DNA from: Lachnoclostridium sp. UBA933
GTDB lineage: Bacteria > Bacillota > Clostridia > Lachnospirales > Lachnospiraceae
Assembly: GCA_002293545.1 (NCBI GenBank)
Contig: DBDL01000030.1
Coordinates: forward strand, 4,485 to 10,222
Direction: 5' to 3'
Length of the DNA stretch: 5,738 bases
Below are positions 1 to 5,701 of this stretch, piece after piece (within the stretch, counting starts at the first letter, position 1; the number at the start of each line of letters is the position of its first letter). Made by a program: the position numbers and the translations under genes. The notes below the pieces were generated by a model. It was not told the origin of the DNA and searched no databases. It saw only the letters and a list, made by a program, of their open reading frames with translations.

Positions 1-1
1 A

Positions 2-1225
2 ATGATTGTTTATGCTGTATTTCCAACAAAAGATATTAGTGCAGAGATAAGTAGGGATTTATTAAATGCAAAGATTGTGAAAAATATAGGGTATAAAGAA
101 AATCCTTTGCATGAAAAAGCTCTAATGGTTGTTGCATCAATGGAAAGAGGAACGGAAGTATACATTGGTAATGAATATGATATAGTGGATGAAAATGGTT
201 TGTTATGTGGTTATTCATTTGGATATTTTATTCAAAATGAACCTTATGGTTATGCTATTTATAATTTGGAAAACCAAACAATTAGTGAGTTTGTTTATAT
301 TAAAGGTATAGAAAATTTATACTTATCACTCAGTGAAAGTATCGATGATGATGTTGATTCTGAAGTTGATACAGAAGATATTGCCAATGGTTTATTATCA
401 GGAGAACCATTTGAATATTATGTTATTGATACAGACGGAGATGTAAAATCTAATTTCAATGGCAACAAATATTCTCTCAAGAAAAAGAATCTAAAAATTG
501 AAAAGATATTCAAGTATTTGGGGAAAACAAAATATAGAGATAATCAAATTAAAAACCCTATACAATTGTATAGTCAAAAATCAATTTTTGATGTGGTAAC
601 ACACCCCGATGACCTACCGCCTGTTGGTAAGATTAGGTATAATCAAAAGTTGGTATCTGGTTATGGAAATGCAATGATTTCACAAGATTTTATTATTAGA
701 AAATATTCCAAGTATGCTTGTGGAATTGTAGCAGCTTTTGGAGGTTTAAGGCGTCTAGGGCTTTCTGATGAATTATATACTTATAATTATCTATGGGATA
801 ATAGTAAAGTAGGTGACATTACATATAGTTACGATACTAATTATGGGAAAATGGTACAGTTTGGAGGCAGTTACATAGAAGATACAGCAGAGGGAATTAA
901 TAAATATCTAAAAAGCAAAAATTATAACTATGCCGCATATTACTGGGGCGAATACTCTGATACAGTCCCAAGTCATAGAGCAACATTTAGCGATTTTAAG
1001 ACATGGGTTGATTGTGATTATTCATCAATAGTAGCTATGCGTGTACATGCAATGTCTGTATTGGGATATTACTCATATACTGCAAAAGGTTTAAATTATT
1101 ATGATAATTATCTTGTTGTTGCAGATGGTTGGGATACTTCGCCACTGAAATATATAAACTACATAGACGTACAGGAATCTGATGATTTAGATGCATTATA
1201 TATCAGGAGTAGGACATATAAATAA
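2..1225 (+). CDS. Secreted C39-like (papain-fold) cysteine peptidase, probably 5'-truncated by the window edge
   Basis: Likely an exported cysteine peptidase or peptidase-fold protein. The C-terminal half (about residues 215-390) has the order expected of the papain/C39-like fold: a Cys in YACGIVAAFGG (C240), a His in MRVHAMSVLGYY (H349), and a following NYLVVADGWD segment (D375) that could complete the triad. Q228, twelve residues before the Cys, could supply the oxyanion-hole Gln. The N-terminal half (about 30-105, with GYSFGYF, PYGYAIYNL and ISEFVYI) resembles the small beta-rich propeptide domains of secreted cysteine peptidases. An acidic linker lies near 113-126. The ATG at position 2 is only the first visible Met. 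The opening residues MIVYAVFPTKDISA look like the end of a signal peptide with possible cleavage after ISA, so translation probably begins upstream. The gene is markedly AT-rich (AAT, GAT, TAT, TTA, GGT codons), unlike the genes to its right. The peptidase-fold call is fairly sure; activity and substrate are unknown. Confidence 0.6.
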   Translation: MIVYAVFPTKDISAEISRDLLNAKIVKNIGYKENPLHEKALMVVASMERGTEVYIGNEYDIVDENGLLCGYSFGYFIQNEPYGYAIYNLENQTISEFVYIKGIENLYLSLSESIDDDVDSEVDTEDIANGLLSGEPFEYYVIDTDGDVKSNFNGNKYSLKKKNLKIEKIFKYLGKTKYRDNQIKNPIQLYSQKSIFDVVTHPDDLPPVGKIRYNQKLVSGYGNAMISQDFIIRKYSKYACGIVAAFGGLRRLGLSDELYTYNYLWDNSKVGDITYSYDTNYGKMVQFGGSYIEDTAEGINKYLKSKNYNYAAYYWGEYSDTVPSHRATFSDFKTWVDCDYSSIVAMRVHAMSVLGYYSYTAKGLNYYDNYLVVADGWDTSPLKYINYIDVQESDDLDALYIRSRTYK

Positions 1226-1372
1226 AGAATATTATATTAATTGAAAGTCCGATTTGAAATCAATAATTGAGAGATTAAGGTTTTTTTATCTTATCCAACA
1301 ACCCGAAATAATCCGAATATGTAAAAATATGTTTTGCTTTATGTAATAGTGTATAAACTTTCACCTCTTTTT

Positions 1373-1388
1373 TTGTGACATTGTGACA
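1373..1388 (+). repeat. Tandem TTGTGACA repeat just upstream of the -35 box
   Basis: Two exact, abutting copies of TTGTGACA lie at 1373-1380 and 1381-1388, ending one base before the -35 hexamer at 1390-1395. The position suits an activator or repressor site, but 8-bp repeats can also be chance in AT-rich DNA. The role is inferred only from position. Confidence 0.4.
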
Positions 1389-1389
1389 A

Positions 1390-1418
1390 TTTACATTCGT
1401 CATAAATGATGTTATGAT
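1390..1418 (+). promoter_or_regulatory. Sigma-A-type promoter of the pilus-like operon
   Basis: The -35 hexamer TTTACA (1390-1395) and -10 hexamer TATGAT (1413-1418) each differ from consensus at one position and are separated by the optimal 17 nt. Transcription would start near 1425, leaving a leader of about 30 nt before the ATG at 1455. A perfect 6-bp dyad, TCATAA (1400-1405) and TTATGA (1412-1417) with a 6-nt centre, covers most of the spacer and the -10, as a repressor operator would. The promoter drives the 1455 gene and, given the tight spacing downstream, probably the whole rightward run. Confidence 0.65.
1400..1417. promoter_or_regulatory. Dyad overlapping the -10 region (possible operator)
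   Basis: TCATAA at 1400-1405 is the exact reverse complement of TTATGA at 1412-1417, with ATGATG between them. Because the dyad sits over the spacer and -10 hexamer, bound protein would block RNA polymerase. No regulator gene is visible in the window, so the operator role is only inferred. Confidence 0.35.
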
Positions 1419-1442
1419 AAGGACACTCCAAATTGTTGCGAG

Positions 1443-1450
1443 AGGGGGTG
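1443..1450 (+). promoter_or_regulatory. Ribosome binding site of the TadZ/CpaE-like gene
   Basis: AGGGGGTG lies 4 nt before the ATG at 1455, with its purine core about 6-7 nt away. This is a strong Shine-Dalgarno match that supports the chosen start. Confidence 0.6.
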
Positions 1451-1454
1451 CAGC

Positions 1455-2339
1455 ATGAAAATAGCATTCTGGAGTACATGGAGAGGGAGGAACGGAGTCA
1501 CAAGTAATCTCGCTTGTATGAGTGTCTTATCCCAGTTCATTCAGCCGAAACGAACCATCTTATTTGAAAATCATCGGAATATCAACAATCTGGGCGATAT
1601 ATTAATCTCAAAAAAATCCCAAAATATTTTAAAAGAACAAAAAGCTTACAAAGCGGACAGCGGAATAGAGTATTTATTAAAACTGTTAAAGAAACAAGAA
1701 TGGATTGACGAAGAACAAATAGGCAGATCATGTGTGCCGCTTCTGTCAGAAAATCTATGTTATCTTCCGGGGGACAAACGTATCAATCAAGAAATCATGG
1801 AATATGAATTAGCAGTGCATTTGAAATCTTTATTGAATATGGCGGAAACCTTTTATGAAATGATTTATGTGGACACCGCAGGGAATCCTAAAGTCAGTAC
1901 ACAAAAGATTTTGAAGGAAGCAGATGTCATTGTTGTAAATCTTACACAGAATCCGTATGTCTTATCGCACTATTTCAGAAACTTCAAAGAAATGCAGAAA
2001 AAAGCATTTTATCTTATTTCTCACTATGAACAGAATTCAATGTTTTCCAAAAAGATGATAGAAAAAGAATTTGACATTCCATCGGGTCGGCTTGGCGTCA
2101 TACCGCATCATATTAGCTTTTCGGATGCAATGAGCGAGGGACGTTTGATATCCTTTATTAAGTCAAACTGCTCATGCGGCAGGAAAAATTATCATTACGA
2201 TTTCTTTACAAGAGCTAAAGAAGCAGCAACGCTTTTGAATCATTATGCTTGTGAAAGTGCCTGTGAAGATGTTTGTAAAGATGTTTGTGAAAGTGTTTGT
2301 CAAGATATTTGTGAAGATGCTTGTGAAGCTGCCTTGTGA
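1455..2339 (+). CDS. TadZ/CpaE-like MinD/ParA-fold protein with Cys-repeat tail, frame-disrupted near its end
   Basis: A cytosolic P-loop-fold protein, 294 residues. The N-terminus has the MinD/ParA-type beta strand and loop (IAFWSTWRGRNGVTSNLA, residues 3-20). The Walker A lysine is absent: the GKT position reads GVT (residues 14-16). A Walker B-like strand MIYVDTAGN (136-144, D140) and the following strand DVIVVNLTQNP (157-167) fit the fold. TadZ/CpaE proteins, which position Tad pilus machines, are often degenerate at Walker A, and the neighbouring pilin-like gene supports that role. The last 29 residues are a tetrad repeat with Cys at 266, 270, 274, 278, 282, 286 and 290 (pattern C-E/K/Q-D/S-V/A/I). 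The stop at 2337-2339 arises from one extra T at 2334. Without it the repeat would run three more units to a TAG at 2368-2370, giving about 304 residues. The start ATG has a strong AGGGGGTG site. The fold is fairly sure, the pilus role moderately so, and the tail function is unknown. Confidence 0.65.
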   Translation: MKIAFWSTWRGRNGVTSNLACMSVLSQFIQPKRTILFENHRNINNLGDILISKKSQNILKEQKAYKADSGIEYLLKLLKKQEWIDEEQIGRSCVPLLSENLCYLPGDKRINQEIMEYELAVHLKSLLNMAETFYEMIYVDTAGNPKVSTQKILKEADVIVVNLTQNPYVLSHYFRNFKEMQKKAFYLISHYEQNSMFSKKMIEKEFDIPSGRLGVIPHHISFSDAMSEGRLISFIKSNCSCGRKNYHYDFFTRAKEAATLLNHYACESACEDVCKDVCESVCQDICEDACEAAL

Positions 2340-2370
2340 AAAGGCTTGCCAAGATATTTGTGAAGTATAG
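2250..2370 (+). repeat. 12-nt minisatellite (10 units) encoding a Cys-tetrad repeat, interrupted by one extra base
   Basis: Ten imperfect 12-nt units close to TGTGAAGATGTT. Units 1-7 occupy 2250-2333 in the frame of the upstream gene, each starting with a TGT Cys codon. A single T at 2334 follows. Units 8-10 (2335-2370) then resume in the +1 frame, starting TGT, TGC and TGT, and end in TAG. Units 5-6 and 9-10 share a nearly identical segment (CAAGATATTTGTGAAG in both), and units 4-6 align with 8-10 at a 48-nt offset plus the extra base. This suggests growth by unit-block duplication followed by a one-base change. The array ends 15 nt before the next gene's TTG. Confidence 0.85.
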
Positions 2371-2385
2371 GAAGGGGGAAAGGGA
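2371..2385 (+). promoter_or_regulatory. Ribosome binding site that decides the TTG start at 2386
   Basis: A purine run with AAGGGGGA (2372-2379) is placed 6 nt before TTG. The in-frame TAG at 2368-2370 rules out any longer upstream start, and no ATG is available before residue 13 of the product. The TTG is therefore the best-supported initiation codon. Confidence 0.6.
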
Positions 2386-5300
2386 TTGAAAGACCGGTAT
2401 AGATATAAGGTGTTTAAAGCTATGATGGGGTTGTTGTTTGCCGGCGGGTTTGCCGTCACCATATTTTTCTTCGGTGAAAAGAATGAACCGCTGAAGGAGT
2501 TCCGTGCGAAAGCGGCAAAAACCGTCAGTGCAGATACGTTTGCGAAATTAAAAAGTGAATTGCAGAGTACGGGAGAGTCTACGGTTAAGCTGACAAAAAA
2601 CATTACGCTGAGCGAAAAGATAAATGTCCGCGGAACAAAAAAATTAGCGGGTGCGGGGTATACGATTCGCCGCAGGGCTGAAAAAGGGAACGAATATAAA
2701 GGGACTATGTTTTTTATTGGGAAGAAGGATGAGTATAAAGGTGTGTTTACACTTGAGAATGTAACGGTTGACGGTGGGGGAAGCAGTGATACGTTAAAGG
2801 ATAACATGCAGGGAAGATTGATTGAAACCGTTTATCCTGGCTCGTCGCTGACGTTGAATACAGGGGTATTTTTAAAGAAAAATTACAATGTGTCGAGTTT
2901 TATTAACGGAGGCGGAGGGGTGACAATTACCGACGGCTGTACGATGACAATGAATGACGGAAGTGAAATTTCAGATAATAAGACGGTAATCGGCGGAGCG
3001 GCTGTCAGAATACGGCATGGCGGTAAATTTAATATGAAAGGGGGCAAAATTGCTTTTAACAGTGTTTACGGAAAAAGCAAGAGTGAAGATTATGACGGAC
3101 TTGGCGGTGCCATACATAATCAGGGAACGGCAAATTTAGAAAAAGGTATCATTGCAACGAACAGTGCGGAGGGTTATACCTCCGGCAGTACAAACATGGG
3201 GGGACTCGGCGGCGGGATTTATAATTTGGCGGTCCTGAATTTAAAGGGTACAATTATTGCGGGAAATACGGCATTTTGCGGCGGAGGCGGTGTTTATTCG
3301 ACAGGAACGGATGCCGTGGTCAGTATGAGCGGGGGAGCGCTGCAGTCCAATCTTGTGAAAAGTGCAATGGGGGGCGGTATCTACATTAATAACGGAAGCA
3401 GTTTTACTTTTTCCGGAGGAAATATATTCAGCAATCAGGCGACAACCGGCGGCGGGATTTATTCAAGTAAGGCGGGGACGAAAGCCGTGCTGAACGGAGG
3501 ATTCATTTTCTCAAACAGTGCCATCGGTACGGGAAGTTATCTTGGAGGCGGAATCCGTAATAATCAAGCCTTTATGGAAATCAGAAAAGGGTCGATTGGG
3601 TATAATTCTGCCGGGGCGGAGGCAAATAATCAGACGCCGAATGCCGATGCACCGGGATATTCTTCTGAACTATTTAATAACGGAACATTAAAGACAGCGG
3701 ATATTAAAGTGTGCATGAATCAAGAAACAACGTATCCGTTTGTAAACAACGGGTCGTTGGACTTTGCCGGAGGAATCATTAACGGAAAAGGACTTGCCGG
3801 GGTTTTGAACCTGAATCAAATGACATTCGGGGCGGACGGTGCCTCCTATCCGAGAACGGAGAATAGACTGCAGAGAGGACTGGAAAACAGAGGAACGCTT
3901 TCCGTATACGGCGGTCACATTAAGGGGAAATCCACAGGATTATTGAATAAAGGAACAGCGGTTATTGCAGGAGGACTCTTTGACGGCAATGAAAATTACG
4001 GGGTTCAGGCAGAAAGCGGTACCGTTAGAATCCAAGGAGGAGATTTGAACGGAAAAAAATATAGTTTATACGGCGGAGGGGGTAAAATCCAGTTTGAAAA
4101 AAGGATAACGGTTTCGTCCGTTTATTTAAAGAAAGGAATCCATATTGATGTTACGGCAGCGTTGACCGGAACAGGCGGGGGAATGATTCAGCCGGAAGAC
4201 TACAGTGCCGGACGTCTGCTAGTGAAAGCCGCTTATTCGGGCGGAAACGCAAAGGCAATCAAATCGTTGTTCGGTTTAACTCCTTATCAAAATTTTATGA
4301 TGTATGATGAGGGGACAGGACTTTATGTGGGAGAGAAAACGTATCAAGTGAAATTCGATTCCAACGGAGGAAGCGGGACGATGGCTGCGGTTATCTTCCC
4401 ATCGGATGCTGAAATAAAGCTTCCGAAGAACCAATATGTAAAAAAGGGGTATCAGTTTATCGGATGGTCAAAAAAGAGTGTGAATCCGGGAAGTAAGAGT
4501 GCTGTCCAATGGAAGGATGAAGAAAAAATAATCAACATAGCGGACAGTGAAAAGAGTATTACCTTATATGCCGTTTGGAGAAAGCTCCCGGAAATCCATA
4601 TCGAAAGAGAACTCCTCTTTTATGAAGGAGAAAAGGTTCCGATCCGTATTATCAAAAAGTATATTACCGCAAGGGATGAACTGGACGGTGACATCACGGA
4701 TACCGTAACGATTATTAATGCTTTATATGAAAACGGAAAAGAGATTGAAAACCCGTCCGCTATCCTCACGGATAAAAATTGTATTGGGAATGTAATCGTT
4801 AAGGCGGAAGTAAGAAACAGTGATAATTACCGGGATACGGCAGAAATAAAAGTAAAAATAGCGGCAAATACGGCACCCCAATTGAGTACAAGAGAACGCT
4901 ATTTTTTCAGGAATGAAATAAGCGGCAAGCAGAAAAAAGAGCAGGAACAGATACTTTTGGAGAACATTAATTTTTCGGATGACTTGGAAAGCCCTGAAGA
5001 ATTACAAAAGAATCTTGTCTTGGACAGTACGGCGGTAAATTTTGATGAAGAGGGAAGACATAAAGTAACGGTATCGGTAAAAGACCAATACGGACATCGT
5101 TTTTATATGGACGAAAATAAAAAAGAGCAGTACGGAGAAGGTAAGGAAATCCAAAAAAGCTTTTATGTAAATATTGCCGAAGCGACTGAAGATGTGCGGG
5201 AAGAGGGATATATACGCTTTATTTCAAAAGAATACCTTCATACCTTTTCCGATGATTCCAAATGGAAGACAGGAAGCTTGCATGACAAACTATCGGATAC

Positions 5301-5478
5301 TTTGGATATAGAAAGTGAAGATGAGTGTATACAAGTGTGGGAGTTCAGCAGTGAGGAGGTAAACAAGGCAAAGGAATATGCGAAGCTGGCGGCAAATCCG
5401 TTTACTTCGGCAGCCAATCAGGGATTTTATGGAATGCTCACATCTTTAAATTGTTTGAAAGGAGGTGAAAGATTATGA
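2386..5478 (+). CDS. Large exported beta-helix / InlB B-repeat / Ig-like surface protein
   Basis: Probable cell-surface or pilus-associated adhesin, 1030 residues. A basic N-terminus and hydrophobic stretch (13-29) form a signal peptide or anchor; VSA-D at 47-50 is a possible but distant cleavage site. Residues 50-100 look like the N-cap of a pectate-lyase-type right-handed beta-helix. Pmp-like coils follow, with GGAIHN, GGGIYN, GGGVYS, GGGIYI, GGGIYS and GGGIRN at 240, 275, 300, 329, 355 and 387, each trailed by a G-x-I-x-x-N-x-A-type turn. From about 431 to 575 the coils change to a shorter form (NNGTL, NNGSL, NRGTL, NKGTA, ESGTV). Residues 654-732 are an InlB B-repeat/Flg_new domain (VKFDSNGG, GYQFIGWS, ITLYAVW). 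Residues 734-826 (with ELDGDITDTV) and 828-930 look like Ig/cadherin-like domains. The last 100 residues are an unassigned module with no LPXTG motif and no C-terminal membrane helix. No catalytic signature is seen. Translation starts at TTG. The stop overlaps the next gene by ATGA. Confidence 0.75.
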   Translation: MKDRYRYKVFKAMMGLLFAGGFAVTIFFFGEKNEPLKEFRAKAAKTVSADTFAKLKSELQSTGESTVKLTKNITLSEKINVRGTKKLAGAGYTIRRRAEKGNEYKGTMFFIGKKDEYKGVFTLENVTVDGGGSSDTLKDNMQGRLIETVYPGSSLTLNTGVFLKKNYNVSSFINGGGGVTITDGCTMTMNDGSEISDNKTVIGGAAVRIRHGGKFNMKGGKIAFNSVYGKSKSEDYDGLGGAIHNQGTANLEKGIIATNSAEGYTSGSTNMGGLGGGIYNLAVLNLKGTIIAGNTAFCGGGGVYSTGTDAVVSMSGGALQSNLVKSAMGGGIYINNGSSFTFSGGNIFSNQATTGGGIYSSKAGTKAVLNGGFIFSNSAIGTGSYLGGGIRNNQAFMEIRKGSIGYNSAGAEANNQTPNADAPGYSSELFNNGTLKTADIKVCMNQETTYPFVNNGSLDFAGGIINGKGLAGVLNLNQMTFGADGASYPRTENRLQRGLENRGTLSVYGGHIKGKSTGLLNKGTAVIAGGLFDGNENYGVQAESGTVRIQGGDLNGKKYSLYGGGGKIQFEKRITVSSVYLKKGIHIDVTAALTGTGGGMIQPEDYSAGRLLVKAAYSGGNAKAIKSLFGLTPYQNFMMYDEGTGLYVGEKTYQVKFDSNGGSGTMAAVIFPSDAEIKLPKNQYVKKGYQFIGWSKKSVNPGSKSAVQWKDEEKIINIADSEKSITLYAVWRKLPEIHIERELLFYEGEKVPIRIIKKYITARDELDGDITDTVTIINALYENGKEIENPSAILTDKNCIGNVIVKAEVRNSDNYRDTAEIKVKIAANTAPQLSTRERYFFRNEISGKQKKEQEQILLENINFSDDLESPEELQKNLVLDSTAVNFDEEGRHKVTVSVKDQYGHRFYMDENKKEQYGEGKEIQKSFYVNIAEATEDVREEGYIRFISKEYLHTFSDDSKWKTGSLHDKLSDTLDIESEDECIQVWEFSSEEVNKAKEYAKLAANPFTSAANQGFYGMLTSLNCLKGGERL
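5461..5467 (+). promoter_or_regulatory. Consensus ribosome binding site inside the end of the surface-protein gene
   Basis: GGAGGTG, 7 nt before the ATG at 5475, is a near-perfect anti-SD match. It lies inside the codons for the surface protein's last residues (KGGERL), and the two genes overlap as ATGA (5475-5478). The arrangement predicts translational coupling with very strong initiation of the small peptide, as expected for an abundant structural subunit. Confidence 0.75.
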
Positions 5479-5657
5479 CAGAATTTATACAAGAGTACGG
5501 AAAAATCATTCTCGCAGTTTTAGTTGTACTGGCATTGGTTGCCATTATTATTTTGTTTAAAGAACCAATCCGAGATATGTTTATTTCATTGTTTAACAAC
5601 TTCTTTGGCTCCGTCGGGGATAGTGCGGGATTGTCAACTTCTGAATTTAAGCCGTAA
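5475..5657 (+). CDS. Small Flp1-like type IVb pilin-like membrane peptide without a leader
   Basis: A 60-residue peptide with one hydrophobic helix (about residues 9-28), preceded by a short polar N-terminus containing QEYGK and followed by FKEPIRDMF and an aromatic, weakly polar tail. The EY directly before the helix and the helix-FKxxI pattern resemble clostridial Flp1-type pilins, which form Tad pilus fibres. Unlike a normal prepilin it has no basic leader and no Gly before the cleavage point. An in-frame TGA at 5466-5468 means no longer start is possible. It therefore begins almost where a processed pilin would. Its consensus ribosome site, ATGA coupling to the surface protein and position after a TadZ/CpaE-like gene favour a structural subunit. 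Alternatives are a pseudopilin-like accessory or a small membrane peptide that tethers the surface protein. It is certainly expressed-looking; the pilin identity is an inference from pattern only. Confidence 0.55.
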   Translation: MTEFIQEYGKIILAVLVVLALVAIIILFKEPIRDMFISLFNNFFGSVGDSAGLSTSEFKP

Positions 5658-5701
5658 GGGGGAGCGGTACAGATATAATATCAGAGAAAGGAAATAGGGG
5701 A

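Larger units (their letters stand above)
1226..1454. other. Intergenic region between peptidase gene and pilus-like operon
   Basis: This 229-nt AT-rich stretch separates two compositionally different blocks. It holds a run of seven T at 1281-1287 preceded only by weak AT stems (for example AATC/GATT), so no terminator is called. It also has a direct repeat of AATATGT (1316-1322 and 1326-1332), a tandem 8-bp repeat TTGTGACA (1373-1388), and the promoter at 1390-1418. I see no tRNA, riboswitch or insertion-sequence end in it. Confidence 0.6.

Noticed and set aside
36..218. 60-residue minus-strand open frame
   Set aside because: It lies wholly inside the peptidase gene, has no ribosome site I can support, and has biased low-complexity content expected of an antisense shadow.
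1240..1290. Intrinsic terminator after the peptidase gene
   Set aside because: There is a T7 run at 1281-1287, but the preceding stems (AATC/GATT, TCAAT/ATTGA) are short, AT-only or loop-less and are not adjacent to the T-run.
1275..1364. Possible 29-residue minus-strand peptide starting at GTG (KVYTLLHKAKHIF...)
   Set aside because: A purine-rich AGAGG abuts the GTG with no spacing, so it cannot serve as its ribosome site. The frame also continues open upstream, and 29 codons are expected by chance. It could be a relic of a lost gene, but nothing supports that.
2331..2345. Programmed +1 frameshift at TTG TGA (RF2-like)
   Set aside because: The P-site TTG would re-pair poorly with TGT after a +1 shift, and there is no classic CTT TGA slippery site or upstream SD-like stimulator at the right distance. 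Kept only as an alternative to a mutation or a sequencing error.
2250..2370. CRISPR-like array
   Set aside because: The units are 12 nt, abut without spacers and encode a periodic peptide. This is a coding minisatellite.
2172..2807. 211-residue minus-strand open frame with a Thr/Phe/Asn repeat
   Set aside because: Its repeat is the antisense reading of the 12-nt Cys-coding minisatellite, and it spans the junction of two well-supported plus-strand genes. It is a shadow.
3688..3918. 76-residue minus-strand open frame
   Set aside because: It is fully embedded in the beta-helix coding region, with no independent start signals.
4345..4581. Enzymatic (pectate lyase or other polysaccharidase) assignment for the beta-helix protein
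   Set aside because: The fold is similar, but no conserved catalytic Asp/Arg/Lys signature is visible, and the coils are Gly/Asn-rich adhesin-like repeats followed by InlB and Ig-like modules.
5672..5682. GATATAATATC palindrome containing a TATAAT that could be an internal -10
   Set aside because: No -35-like hexamer lies 16-18 nt upstream (the sequence there is GCCGTA-like), and the palindrome is short and AT-rich.
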